Part shown: positions 52,853-61,431 of the stretch, one piece after another
Numbering within the stretch: the first letter of the stretch is position 1
Layout: each line of letters begins with the position of its first letter
Assembly (NCBI GenBank): GCA_037439785.1
Contig: JBBIVJ010000007.1
Location: 1 to 64,000, forward strand
Direction: 5' to 3'
Origin: DSVZ01 sp037439785
GTDB lineage: Bacteria > Verrucomicrobiota > Verrucomicrobiia > Limisphaerales > J093
Length of the DNA stretch: 64,000 nucleotides
Made by a program: the position numbers and the translations under genes
The notes under the pieces: model-generated
Databases searched by the model: none
What the model was told of the DNA's origin: nothing
What the model saw: only the letters and a program-made list of their open reading frames with translations

Positions 52853-54226
52853 ATGTACGACCTTGACTTAGATATAAAGTTAGTAAATAAATATAATGTT
52901 CCAGGCCCGCGTTATACTTCTTACCCACCGGCTACACAATTTCTAGAATTAGCTGACACAGAGAATTTTTTAACTAAAATACGAGATCAAAAGCAGGCAG
53001 GATGTCATATATCGTTGTATGTTCACCTGCCATTTTGCGAAACATTGTGTTGGTTTTGCGGGTGTACAACGGTTATCACTGCGGACTATTCTAAAATTGC
53101 AAACTATATAGATTACTTGGAACACGAGATTAATTTATTGAAACCGTTACTGCTAAATGATCGCAGGGTCACCCAACTCCATTTCGGCGGAGGCTCACCT
53201 ACATTTTGTAAACCTGATCAGCTACGTCGCTTGGGAGAGGTAATTCACCGTCACTTTTCCCTGACTCCTGATATTGAAGCTGGCGTAGAAATCGACCCAC
53301 GTCGTTTGACACGCGACCATGTGATTGCCTTGCGTGAAATTGGTTTTAATCGTGCCTCGCTTGGAGTTCAGGATAATCACCCTGTAGTGCAAAAGGCAAT
53401 TCATCGCATTCAACCGTTGGAGATTACCCGTCAGGCAGTGGAATGGATTCGTGAAACTGGCTTCTCTTCTTTGAATGTTGATTTGATCTATGGCTTACCC
53501 AATCAGACACCAAATACTTTTTCACGCACGCTGGATGAAATTCTCGCATTTCAACCGAATCGTGTGGCAGTTTTTAGTTATGCTCATGTACCATGGATGA
53601 AGCCAGCGCAAAAGATTGTTGAATCGCGCGTGCTACCGCCACCCGAAGTTAAATTTCAGCTACTAAAGCTAACCATTGAAAAGCTTTGCGGGGCGGGTTA
53701 TGTCTATATTGGGATGGATCATTTTGCATTACCAGATGATGAACTGGCAGTAGCCTTGCGCTCAGGGACACTTCAGCGCAATTTCCAAGGATACAGTACT
53801 CGGGGAGGCTCTGACATACGCGCATTAGGGATGTCTTCAATTTCGCAGACCAACGATGCTTACTGGCAAAACTTCAAGGACCTTACAGCCTATTACAAGG
53901 CACTGGACATGGCGAACCTGCCAATAGCTCGTGGATATCTGCTGAATGATGATGACCGTATCCGTCGTGAAGTCATCATGCAAATTATGTGTAATTTACA
54001 GTTGGATTACGGGGCTTTGTCCAACCGTTTGGGTGTTCAATTTGAAAAATACTTTGCGAAAGAGCTAGATTCACTGGAAGACCTTGCTGCTGATGGATTG
54101 ATACGCTGGACTGAATCGGGCTTTATAATAACTTCCTTGGGACGCCTGTTAGTAAGGATAATTGCTATGCGCTTTGATGCTTACCTATCGCATTCTATTC
54201 AACAGCGTCACTCCATGACAATCTGA
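52853..54226 (+). CDS. hemN: Oxygen-independent coproporphyrinogen III dehydrogenase (radical SAM)
   Basis: The 457-residue protein has the radical SAM cluster Cys62, Cys66 and Cys69 in FCETLCWFCGC, preceded by GPRYTSYPPATQF, the HemN-type N-terminus. LHFGGGSPTFCKPDQL, EIDPRRLTRDHV, SLGVQDNHPVVQKAIHRIQP, NVDLIYGLPNQT and YIGMDHFALPDDELA are diagnostic for true HemN rather than HemW. The C-terminal HemN domain is present (IMQIMCNLQLDYGAL). It makes protoporphyrinogen IX precursors without oxygen. The gene follows hemE by 34 bases, so the two heme steps are probably one transcript. The preferred start is ATG 52853; a TTG lies two codons upstream. Confidence 0.95.
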   Translation: MYDLDLDIKLVNKYNVPGPRYTSYPPATQFLELADTENFLTKIRDQKQAGCHISLYVHLPFCETLCWFCGCTTVITADYSKIANYIDYLEHEINLLKPLLLNDRRVTQLHFGGGSPTFCKPDQLRRLGEVIHRHFSLTPDIEAGVEIDPRRLTRDHVIALREIGFNRASLGVQDNHPVVQKAIHRIQPLEITRQAVEWIRETGFSSLNVDLIYGLPNQTPNTFSRTLDEILAFQPNRVAVFSYAHVPWMKPAQKIVESRVLPPPEVKFQLLKLTIEKLCGAGYVYIGMDHFALPDDELAVALRSGTLQRNFQGYSTRGGSDIRALGMSSISQTNDAYWQNFKDLTAYYKALDMANLPIARGYLLNDDDRIRREVIMQIMCNLQLDYGALSNRLGVQFEKYFAKELDSLEDLAADGLIRWTESGFIITSLGRLLVRIIAMRFDAYLSHSIQQRHSMTI

Positions 54227-54228
54227 AT

Positions 54229-54249
54229 TAATCTAATAATAATAGATTA
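54229..54249. terminator. AT-rich hairpin after hemN
   Basis: TAATCTA (54229-54235) pairs with TAGATTA (54243-54249) around a 7-base loop, 3 bases after the hemN stop. It is weak because all pairs but one are A-T. Together with the following hairpin it may form a bidirectional terminator between hemN and hypA. Confidence 0.4.
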
Positions 54250-54255
54250 GATGAT

Positions 54256-54281
54256 AGACCAATAATTATTATGATTGGTCT
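54256..54281. terminator. Hairpin between convergent hemN and hypA
   Basis: AGACCAAT (54256-54263) pairs perfectly with ATTGGTCT (54274-54281) around a 10-base AT-rich loop. CTTGTTGT follows on the plus strand and A-rich sequence precedes it, giving a weak U-tract in either direction. Its position after hemN suits a terminator. Confidence 0.5.
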
Positions 54282-54422
54282 CTTGTTGTAAATAATGGAA
54301 CACTCGGTGAGATAGTCAAAGGCATTCCTTTCCCGCGAAATTCTTCACTTGTTGCCGAATCACGCTGTAACTGCACATCTCGGCAAAAGACATAAATCCG
54401 CGTGAAAGTCATCAGTTGCACC

Positions 54423-54764
54423 TCAAGCCATTGTGACCTTGGTTAATTCAACTTCCTTCCCGCATAGGAGATAAGAAGACCACGTCTGGCAAAGCGGACA
54501 AGGCACTCCTGGCTCTTTGAGTAGATATGCATGTCCGCATGTCAGACATCGAGCTCGGGCCTGAACGTGTTCGATTTCCAGACGAGCTTGTGCAGAACGA
54601 GTGCCCTGTTTGAGCGCCTCAAAGGCAAATGTCAGGGCTTCCGGCACGACTCCACTGAGGGTTCCGACTCGAAGATGTACCGTTTCCACTATTTGACAAC
54701 GGTTAATTTGTGCCACGCGTTCGGCTTCTTCGAGCACAGCTTGAATGAGTGAAACTTCATGCAT
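54423..54764 (-). CDS. hypA: Hydrogenase maturation nickel metallochaperone HypA
   Basis: The 113-residue protein begins MHEVSLIQAVLEEAERVA, with the N-terminal amine, His2 and Glu3 of the nickel site. VHLRVGTLSGVVPEALTFAF is the classic HypA middle, and the zinc site is the two CxxC pairs in RCLTCGHAYLLKEPGVPCPLC. It delivers nickel to hydrogenase, usually with the GTPase HypB, which is not in the window. The gene points towards hemN, opposite to the other hyp genes. Composition is intermediate. Confidence 0.95.
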   Translation of the reverse strand: MHEVSLIQAVLEEAERVAQINRCQIVETVHLRVGTLSGVVPEALTFAFEALKQGTRSAQARLEIEHVQARARCLTCGHAYLLKEPGVPCPLCQTWSSYLLCGKEVELTKVTMA

Positions 54765-54832
54765 TAGAATGTTCCCATGACAATACCTTCGTATTCACTA
54801 TTACTGAAATCCCCGGCCTGTCACGAGTCAAT

Positions 54833-54863
54833 ATTATAAGTATATATTGTTTATATAATTCAA
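54833..54863 (-). promoter_or_regulatory. Candidate promoter of hypA
   Basis: On the minus strand TTGAAT (54863-54858) and a perfect TATAAT (54838-54833) are separated by 19 bases. The spacing is slightly long. The -10 lies about 70 bases before the hypA ATG. The region is very AT-rich, so chance matches are more likely than elsewhere. Confidence 0.35.
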
Positions 54864-55369
54864 GTATGTGTTCTGCGCTGGCCGATCACACATGCTGGAC
54901 CTCAACGCCCATTAAGAAGCCTTAAGTCTGAAGTGGGGAGGCCTTTTAGATATCACTAGGGTGAATAATAGTAGACGTTCAAGTACATGATTAAAGATGT
55001 TTAGATGCTGGTTGCAAATAGAACTGCGCATGCTGATTGGGGGTAGCTCTGTCTGGGTGCGGCTGCTGGTCCGCGAATCTAGCCCTTGACGCATTGGCGT
55101 TGAAATCACTGAAAAACAGAGGAATGAACTGGGCAAGGGCATCTGTATTCTGCCGGGGGAATGTTTCTATTGCGCGCTGTGGAACATCCCCTTGTGTCGG
55201 ACTGATATTGTTGCCCAACCTGTTGATGAGCATGCACGCCGGGTTGGGGCTGGGACGCGTGAGACGAGGCGAGCGTGCCGGTCAGCGGTGACCCAAGGGC
55301 AGAACAGACCAAAAAGACCTGCAGACCTTCTACAAGTGCTTTCCGGCGACACAGCGCAGTAATCTGCCC

Positions 55370-55392
55370 CCCACTCAGCCTCATTGAGTGGG
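55370..55392. repeat. Perfect 8-bp inverted repeat
   Basis: CCCACTCA (55370-55377) and TGAGTGGG (55385-55392) enclose 7 bases. On the plus strand a T/G-rich stretch (TGTTTGTGTGG) follows, giving a poor terminator. No adjacent gene ends here, so it may be a relic of a lost gene. Confidence 0.4.
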
Positions 55393-55492
55393 TGTTTGTG
55401 TGGCACAACGGTACATCAGGTTGAGGACTTCTAGATGAGGTTTTGGCTCAATGTGGATACGTGGCAGAGTGACACCCGTTTGAGGTAAGGGT

Positions 55493-55537
55493 GGGCTGCC
55501 TGATCTACTTGCCCAGACCGGATCAGGCAAGCAGCCC
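55493..55537. repeat. Long imperfect hairpin with a 4-base bulge
   Basis: GGGCTGC then CTGATC (55493-55505) pair with GATCAG, a GCAA bulge, and GCAGCCC (55521-55537), giving 13 pairs. G-rich and C-rich flanks extend the symmetry imperfectly. It could be a structured RNA, a terminator of a lost gene or one end of a small repeat element. Confidence 0.45.
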
Positions 55538-55737
55538 GCCCCCACTTCGGCGACAATCTTTTTGAGTCAAATCGCGCTTCGCCGCCACCACGGTTTCGTC
55601 CTTGTCAAACCGTTGCCCTGTCCCCTTGATAGGGTGTCGGCGGCCTTCATGCGCTTAGGCTTGCACAAGCGGCATCACGGCAGCCGAGAACGTGCCCCCG
55701 AAGTTCCGACCAACGCTAGCCATACATCTCCCCCACC

Positions 55738-56952
55738 ATGCAACCGACGCGGTTTGTTGTTCTCACCTCCTGTGGTCTCGTGACCCTGTGCAGCGGTTCA
55801 GGGCCAGGCCGGGCTGAAGACGCCGACCGTTTCCGGCCGTACCTGCGCTTCCACAGCGGCGACATCGAGCCGCTCTGGGGCGTGGACGACCACTGGCCCT
55901 TCAGCCTGGGCGCCAACTTCAACCGCCACCTGGGCGCCGAGCTGACGCTGGACTACTACGAGCAGGACGAGCGCCGCGAACCGATCGGCAAGCTGGGCGA
56001 GGTCTCCGCCTGGAACGTGGTACCGTACCTGCGGCTGCGCTACCCTCTGCTCAAGGACCGGCTGGTGCCCTACGTGTTGGGGGGCATCGGGCCGTCGTTT
56101 CTCCAGTTCAACGACCGCAAGCCCAAGGCCTTCGGCACCGAGGTGGACATCGAGGGGATGACCTTCGCCGCCGGGCTGGGCGTGGGCCTCGAGTACTTCA
56201 TTGCCGACAACATCACCTTCGGCCTTGAGGGTAAATACCTGTGGGTGCGACCCCTCGAGGGCACGGTCAACGGCGAGACCTGCGACGTGGACCTGTCCGC
56301 CCCCATGTTCACCTTCGGCCTGCGGGTGTACTTCGATGAAAACACCCCACGGCCGTTGCCTGCCGAGGGGCCACGCTGGCCCGACCGTTTTTACTTCGGC
56401 TGGCGCGTGGGCGCCTTTGTCCTGGCGGACAACCAGTGGACCTCCAGCGTCTCCTGGGTCTCCGAGCCCTCGGCCAAGGGTCAGCTCAACCAAACCGGCG
56501 GCCTGGCCCTGGGCGCGGACTTCGGCGAAAACTGGGGCGTCGAACTGACCGCGGACAGCCTCGAACCCAGCCTCCACCGCGATGGTGTGGGGACGTTCGG
56601 TGAGTACGGCATGGGCGCGGTACTCGCGCACTTGCGGTTGCGGCATCCGCTGGGCCGCGGGCGTTGGGTCCCCTACCTCATGGCCGGTGCGGGCATCACC
56701 TACGCCGAGTTCAACGACGCCAAGCCGCCCGGAGCCGGCTACAAGGCGGATGCCAAGGGCATCTATCCCGCGCTGGGGGTCGGGGCCGGTCTCGAGTACT
56801 TCGTGGTGCGCAACTTTTCCCTCAACGCCGACGCCCGCTGGCTCTACACGTGGGACCACGACATCAAAATTGACGGTCAGCTTGACGGCGCCGGCGACTT
56901 TTCCGCCTTCCAATTCGCGCTCGGCTTCCGCGTGTACCTGTTCGATTTCTAG
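55738..56952 (+). CDS. Outer-membrane beta-barrel protein with two tandem barrel units
   Basis: A 404-residue protein with a signal peptide (about 1-26, ending in the region of GPGRAED). The rest falls into two similar halves of about 180 residues (about 31-205 and 218-404). Corresponding pieces are FSLGANFNRHLGAELTLDYY and LALGADFGENWGVELTADSL, LVPYVLGGIGPSFLQFNDRKP and WVPYLMAGAGITYAEFNDAKP, GVGLEYFIADNITFGLEG and GAGLEYFVVRNFSLNADA. Each half ends in FGLRVYF or LGFRVYLFDF, with a terminal aromatic as in OmpA-like barrels. The protein therefore looks like two eight-stranded barrels in tandem, or one larger barrel. Function is unknown; a structural or porin role is inferred. Confidence 0.82.
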   Translation: MQPTRFVVLTSCGLVTLCSGSGPGRAEDADRFRPYLRFHSGDIEPLWGVDDHWPFSLGANFNRHLGAELTLDYYEQDERREPIGKLGEVSAWNVVPYLRLRYPLLKDRLVPYVLGGIGPSFLQFNDRKPKAFGTEVDIEGMTFAAGLGVGLEYFIADNITFGLEGKYLWVRPLEGTVNGETCDVDLSAPMFTFGLRVYFDENTPRPLPAEGPRWPDRFYFGWRVGAFVLADNQWTSSVSWVSEPSAKGQLNQTGGLALGADFGENWGVELTADSLEPSLHRDGVGTFGEYGMGAVLAHLRLRHPLGRGRWVPYLMAGAGITYAEFNDAKPPGAGYKADAKGIYPALGVGAGLEYFVVRNFSLNADARWLYTWDHDIKIDGQLDGAGDFSAFQFALGFRVYLFDF

Positions 56953-57113
56953 CGGGCTGTCCCGCGAAGAGGCGTCCCAACGCGGGGGTTGGGCAGGCTT
57001 CGTGAAGCTTCCCGGCGCTGGGCCGCCGCGCTCCGGGCCGCTCGCCCGCCCCCTTAGCCCACCTACAAGGCGGACTTGTCAAGCAGGCCGTCTCAGTGCT
57101 TCATTCACCCTCC

Positions 57114-59573
57114 ATGAAGCACCCGGTTCTGTTCCTGGCTGCCGCCTTGGCTGTGAGCGGGGCGGGTTCCGCCCCTGCCGCCGAGGTCCCCCTCCCCCCT
57201 CCCGCGTCGGGTCCGGTGGATTTTGTGCGCGATCTCCAGCCGCTGCTCGAAGCCAGTTGCATCAAGTGTCACGCCCATGGCCAGAAAAAATCCGGCTACG
57301 CGATTGACTCGCGCGAGGCCTTCCTGGCCGGCGGCAAATCCGGCGTGGCGGCCGTGCCGGGCCAGAGCGCCGCCAGCCTGGTGGTTCAACTGGTGGCCGG
57401 CCAGGACCCCGACCGGGTCATGCCGGCCAAGGGTTCGCGCTGGACGCCGGAACAGGTCGGCCTGCTGCGCGCCTGGATTGACCAGGGCGCCCCCTGGCCG
57501 GAAGGCGTGGCTCTGGGTCGCGGTGCGCGCGCCCCGCTCCAACCGCGCCAGGTCACCCTGCCGTCACCGCAACGCGGCTTGACGCATCCGGTGGACCGCC
57601 TACTTGAGCCGTACTTCGCCCGGCACGACTTCAAGCCGCCCAAGCCGGTTTCCGACCGCGTCTTCGCCCGGCGCGTGTACCTGGACGTCATCGGCCTGCT
57701 GCCCACGCCGGCGGAGCTGGCCGCCTTTGAAAAAGATCGCCGGCCGGACAAGCGCGCCCGCCTGGTCCGCCAGCTCCTCAACGACTCGACCCGCTATGCC
57801 GAGCACTGGCTGACGTTCTGGAACGACTGCCTCCGCAACGACTACCGCGGCACGGGCTACATTGACGGCGGCCGCAAACAGATCACCCCCTGGCTTTATG
57901 CCGCCCTGGCCACCAACATGCCGTTCAACTCCTTCGTGGCGCGGCTGGTCAACCCGGACGAGCACAGCGAGGGCTTCGCCAGGGGCATCGTCTGGCGTGG
58001 CGCCATCAACGCCAGCCAGACCCCCCAGATGCAGGCCGCGCAAAACATTTCCCAGGTCTTCCTGGGCTTGAACCTCAAGTGCGCCTCCTGCCACGACAGC
58101 TACATCAGCGACTGGAAGCTCAGCGACGCCTACGGCCTGGCCAGCGTGTACGCGGACGAACCGCTCGAACTGGTCAGGTGCGACACCCCTACCGGGGAGA
58201 TCGCCCAACGCAAGTTCCTCTTCCCCGAGCTGGGCGAATTGACCGACAGCACCAACCGCGCGGAGCGGCTGACCAGCCTGGCCCGCCTGGTCACCCATCC
58301 CCAAAACGGCCGTCTCACCCGCACCATCGTCAACCGGCTTTGGGCCAAATTCATGGGCCGCGGCCTCATCGAGCCGGCGGACGAAATGGACAACCCGCCC
58401 TGGCACGCCGACCTCCTGGACTGGTTGGCCTGGGACCTGGCCGAGCACGGCTACGACCTCAAGCACACCATGGAGGTCATCCTCACCTCCCGCGCCTACA
58501 GCCTCCCTGCCATGGGCGGCGAGGAGCTGGTCTCCGACCGGTTCGTCTTCCGCGGGCCGGTGGTCAAGCGCCTCAGTGCCGAGCAATACCAGGACGCCCT
58601 TTCCCAACTCACCGGCCAGTGGCGCGACCTGCCCGCCACGACGGAAATTGACTTCACTGTGGTGCAGCCGGACCTGCTGGGTGAACGGCCACCCACCCGT
58701 TGGATCTGGTCGGAGGCCGCCGCCGCCCAGGGCGTGCCACCCGGCACCCTCTGGCTGCGCAAAGGCTTCACCCTCCCCGAGGTCCCCGACCTGGCCTTCG
58801 TGGCCCTGGCCGCCGACAACCGCTTCCGCCTCCTCGTCAACGGCCGCGAGGCCGGCTCGGGCGATGACTGGGGCAAGCCACGGCTGCTCAACATCCGCGA
58901 CAAGCTCCGCACCGGCGCCAACCTGCTCGCCGTCGAAGTCAAGAACGACGAGACCAGGAAGGACGACCCCTCGCCCAACCCGGCCGGGTTCCTCCTCGAG
59001 GCCTGGTTCCGGCACCGCGGCCAGCCCCTGCCGGCCTTCGGTTCGGACGCCTCCTGGCGGTACTCAACCAACAAGGTCGAGGGCTGGGAACAGCCGCAGT
59101 TCAACGACGCCGGCTGGGCGGCCGCGGTTGAATTGGGCCCGCCCGACCTCGAGCCCTGGCGGCTGCAGGGCAAAGTGACCGCCGCCCTCTCCGCCGCCGC
59201 CCGGCACGGCACCATCCGCGCCTCGCTGGTCGCCGCCGACCCGCTCTCCACCGCCCTGGGGCGGCCCAACCGCGAGCAGGTCAACACCAGCCGCCCCACC
59301 GCCGCCACCACCCTCCAGGCCCTGGAACTGACCAACGGCGCCACGCTCTACGAGCTGTTGTCCCACGGCGCCAAACGCTTGCTGGCCGCCGCCGGGACCA
59401 CTTCGCCGCGCGAACTGGCCGTGCGGCTGTACCGCCAGGCGTTTGGCCGCGAGCCGCGCCGCGCCGAACTGGAGATCGCCGAGGAAGTGCTCGGCCGGCC
59501 GCCCGCGCCGGAAGGCGTGGCCGATTTTCTCTGGGCCCTGAGTCTCCAGCCCGAGTTCCAACTCATCTACTGA
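57114..59573 (+). CDS. Secreted PSCyt1-DUF1549-DUF1553 protein with an inserted lectin-like domain
   Basis: An 819-residue protein with a signal peptide (1-23). A planctomycete-type cytochrome c domain (about 35-115) has the heme motif CIKCH. DUF1549 follows (about 155-340), with a second CxxCH in LKCASCHDSYIS. DUF1553 starts at about 400 (GRLTRTIVNRLWAKFMGRGL) and resumes at about 720 with QVNTSRPTAATTLQALELTN. Between them (about 522-690) is a beta-sandwich-like insert, LWLRKGFTLPEVPD and FVALAADNRFRLLVNGREAG, resembling a galactose-binding domain. The set is exported, probably for polysaccharide or sulfated-sugar use. It pairs with the DUF1501 gene 20 bases downstream. Confidence 0.88.
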   Translation: MKHPVLFLAAALAVSGAGSAPAAEVPLPPPASGPVDFVRDLQPLLEASCIKCHAHGQKKSGYAIDSREAFLAGGKSGVAAVPGQSAASLVVQLVAGQDPDRVMPAKGSRWTPEQVGLLRAWIDQGAPWPEGVALGRGARAPLQPRQVTLPSPQRGLTHPVDRLLEPYFARHDFKPPKPVSDRVFARRVYLDVIGLLPTPAELAAFEKDRRPDKRARLVRQLLNDSTRYAEHWLTFWNDCLRNDYRGTGYIDGGRKQITPWLYAALATNMPFNSFVARLVNPDEHSEGFARGIVWRGAINASQTPQMQAAQNISQVFLGLNLKCASCHDSYISDWKLSDAYGLASVYADEPLELVRCDTPTGEIAQRKFLFPELGELTDSTNRAERLTSLARLVTHPQNGRLTRTIVNRLWAKFMGRGLIEPADEMDNPPWHADLLDWLAWDLAEHGYDLKHTMEVILTSRAYSLPAMGGEELVSDRFVFRGPVVKRLSAEQYQDALSQLTGQWRDLPATTEIDFTVVQPDLLGERPPTRWIWSEAAAAQGVPPGTLWLRKGFTLPEVPDLAFVALAADNRFRLLVNGREAGSGDDWGKPRLLNIRDKLRTGANLLAVEVKNDETRKDDPSPNPAGFLLEAWFRHRGQPLPAFGSDASWRYSTNKVEGWEQPQFNDAGWAAAVELGPPDLEPWRLQGKVTAALSAAARHGTIRASLVAADPLSTALGRPNREQVNTSRPTAATTLQALELTNGATLYELLSHGAKRLLAAAGTTSPRELAVRLYRQAFGREPRRAELEIAEEVLGRPPAPEGVADFLWALSLQPEFQLIY

Positions 59574-59593
59574 AACCTCAACCGCCTGACGCC

Positions 59594-61081
59594 ATGAACT
59601 CCTGCACGCGACGTGACTTCCTCAAGACCGCCAGTGCCGCCACGCTCGGCGCGCTGGCCGCCGGTTATCCGCGCCCGCTCCGCGCCGACAACGAACCCGC
59701 CCCACCGGCCCGCGCCGACACCCTGATTGTGCTCTGGATGGCCGGCGGCATGGCCCACACCGAGACCTTCGACCCCAAACGCTACACCCCCTTCGAGAAG
59801 GGTCTGGACCCCAACACCGTCCTGAGCACCTTCCCCTCGATCCCGACCGCCGTGGATGGCATCCGCTTTTCCCAGGGCCTGGAGCGACTGGCCGCGGTGA
59901 TGGACCGCGGCACGCTCATCCGCACCTACACCGCCGGCGATCTGGGCTTCATCCTGCACTCGCGTCACCAGTTCCACTGGCACACCGGCTACCCCCCGCC
60001 CCAAACGGTCGCCTGCCCGCACCTCGGCGCGGTCATCGCCCGCACCCTGGGCCCGCTGAACCCGGTGGTGCCCGCCTTCATCAACATCGGCCAGCGCTTC
60101 GACGTGGGCGAGGGCGAGGAACTCAAGGCCTTCACCACCGCCGGCTTCCTCGGCAGCGAGTACGGCCCCTTCAACATCCCCTTCCCCGACCAGGCGGCCG
60201 ATGCCGTCCGCCCGCCCGCCGGCATGACCCCGGGCCGCTTCGAGAACCGGCAGAAATTCTTCAAACGCCTGGTCGCCGCCAGCCCCATCGGCCGCTATGG
60301 CAGCGAGTACCAGAAGGAATCCCTGCTCCGCTCGCTGGACAACGCCCACCGCCTGCTCAGCTCCCCCGCCGCCAGGGCCTTCGACCTGTCCCTCGAACCG
60401 GTCGAGAACGTGAAGAAATACCTGCCCGAGGGCGTGGACCCCTCCCGCCGCTTCAACGCCGCGCAGACCCGCGACGGCTCCTACGAGCGCGAGACCCTCG
60501 GCCGCTTCGGTCTGGGCTGCCTGCTGGCCCGGCGCCTGTGCGAGGTCGGCGCCCGCTACATCGAGGTCACCACCGAGTACATTCCCTTCCTGAACTGGGA
60601 CACCCACGAAAACGGCCACACCCGCGCCGCGGACATGAAGCGGCAGATTGACGGCGCGGTCTCGCAACTGATCCTCGATCTCGAGGAGCGCGGCCTGCTC
60701 AACCGCACCCTCATCGTCCTGGCCAGCGAGTTCAGCCGCGACATGATGACCGAGGGCAAGCCGGACAAGAAGGTCAAGGATCAGGTCGAAGTGCCCGACC
60801 GCATCGAGGACATCAAACACTACGGCATGCACCGGCACTTCACCGACGCCGGGTGCGTGCTGCTGTTCGGCGGCGGCATCAAACGCGGGTTCCTCTACGG
60901 CCGCACCGCCGACGAGCGCCCGGTCAAAACCATTGAAAACCCCGTCCACATCGAGGACCTGCACGCCACGCTCTACACCGCGATGGGCATCTCGCCGCAA
61001 CTGGCCTACGAGGTCGAGCGCCGGCCGTTTTACGTGACCCGCGACGGCCTGGGCAAACCGATCCCGGAGCTGTTCGCCTGA
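59594..61081 (+). CDS. DUF1501 protein with Tat signal
   Basis: A 495-residue protein beginning MNSCTRRDFLKTASAATLGA, a twin-arginine signal (TRRDFLK) with a hydrophobic stretch and cleavage before about residue 35. The body has LIVLWMAGGMAHTETFDPK, where relatives of this family have a metal-binding alkaline-phosphatase-like strand, FINIGQRFDVGEGEEL, YIEVTTEYIPFLNWDTHENG, LIVLASEFSRD and RHFTDAGCVLLFGGGIKRGF. DUF1501 is related to sulfatase/phosphatase folds and nearly always follows a DUF1549/1553 gene in Planctomycetota and Verrucomicrobiota, as here. The Tat signal predicts export of a folded, cofactor-containing protein. Substrate unknown. Confidence 0.92.
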   Translation: MNSCTRRDFLKTASAATLGALAAGYPRPLRADNEPAPPARADTLIVLWMAGGMAHTETFDPKRYTPFEKGLDPNTVLSTFPSIPTAVDGIRFSQGLERLAAVMDRGTLIRTYTAGDLGFILHSRHQFHWHTGYPPPQTVACPHLGAVIARTLGPLNPVVPAFINIGQRFDVGEGEELKAFTTAGFLGSEYGPFNIPFPDQAADAVRPPAGMTPGRFENRQKFFKRLVAASPIGRYGSEYQKESLLRSLDNAHRLLSSPAARAFDLSLEPVENVKKYLPEGVDPSRRFNAAQTRDGSYERETLGRFGLGCLLARRLCEVGARYIEVTTEYIPFLNWDTHENGHTRAADMKRQIDGAVSQLILDLEERGLLNRTLIVLASEFSRDMMTEGKPDKKVKDQVEVPDRIEDIKHYGMHRHFTDAGCVLLFGGGIKRGFLYGRTADERPVKTIENPVHIEDLHATLYTAMGISPQLAYEVERRPFYVTRDGLGKPIPELFA

Positions 61082-61431
61082 GGCCGCCCGCGCCCGGGGC
61101 GACTCCACCCGTCGGAGTTTCGGAGTTTCGGTGGGGTGCCGGCTCCCGGAGATCGCTCGGCATTCGGCCTTGTCTGGGGTGCGGGCCTGCGGCCTGCATT
61201 GATTGCAGAGGTCGTCGCGTCGGTTTCCCCACCTGCCGTATCGCCGATTCCCCCATCGGCGGGGCGGGTGAATGCGAAGAATTGGGGCGGGTAGAGAAAC
61301 CGGCGATCCAGCCGGCGAGGAAGTCTGCGCTCCAGCCATCCCGGCAACGTCAAGAAACCGAGGTGCGGCCGCACGGAATCCGAGGGGACATTTTCCGTTG
61401 TCCAGGATGCCCCCCGGGTGCGACATAGGGG
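61082..61431. other. Gene-free 350-base stretch before the sigma operon
   Basis: No gene is seen. It holds a tandem octamer CGGAGTTT (61113-61120 and 61121-61128), a small hairpin GCCGAT/ATCGGC at about 61242-61259, and a GCCTGCGGCCTGC direct repeat near 61185-61200. The promoter of the sigma factor operon must be within it. No typical ECF -35/-10 pair could be fixed by eye. Confidence 0.5.

Larger units (their letters stand above)
54864..55737. other. Gene-free stretch with hairpins between hypA and the outer-membrane protein
   Basis: About 870 bases without a recognisable gene. Several frames of 70-100 codons are open on both strands, but none has a known motif, ribosome site or consistent codon bias. 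Composition climbs from AT-rich at the left to GC-rich at the right, and the middle has a mixed character, as in decayed coding DNA. Two inverted repeats are listed separately at 55370-55392 and 55493-55537. The promoter of the outer-membrane protein gene should lie at the right end; no convincing -35/-10 pair was seen. Confidence 0.5.

Noticed and set aside
54864..55450. Possible transposase remnant on the minus strand
   Set aside because: Open frames of 70-100 codons exist, but none shows a catalytic DDE/DEDD or other transposase motif, and no terminal inverted repeats with target duplication were found.
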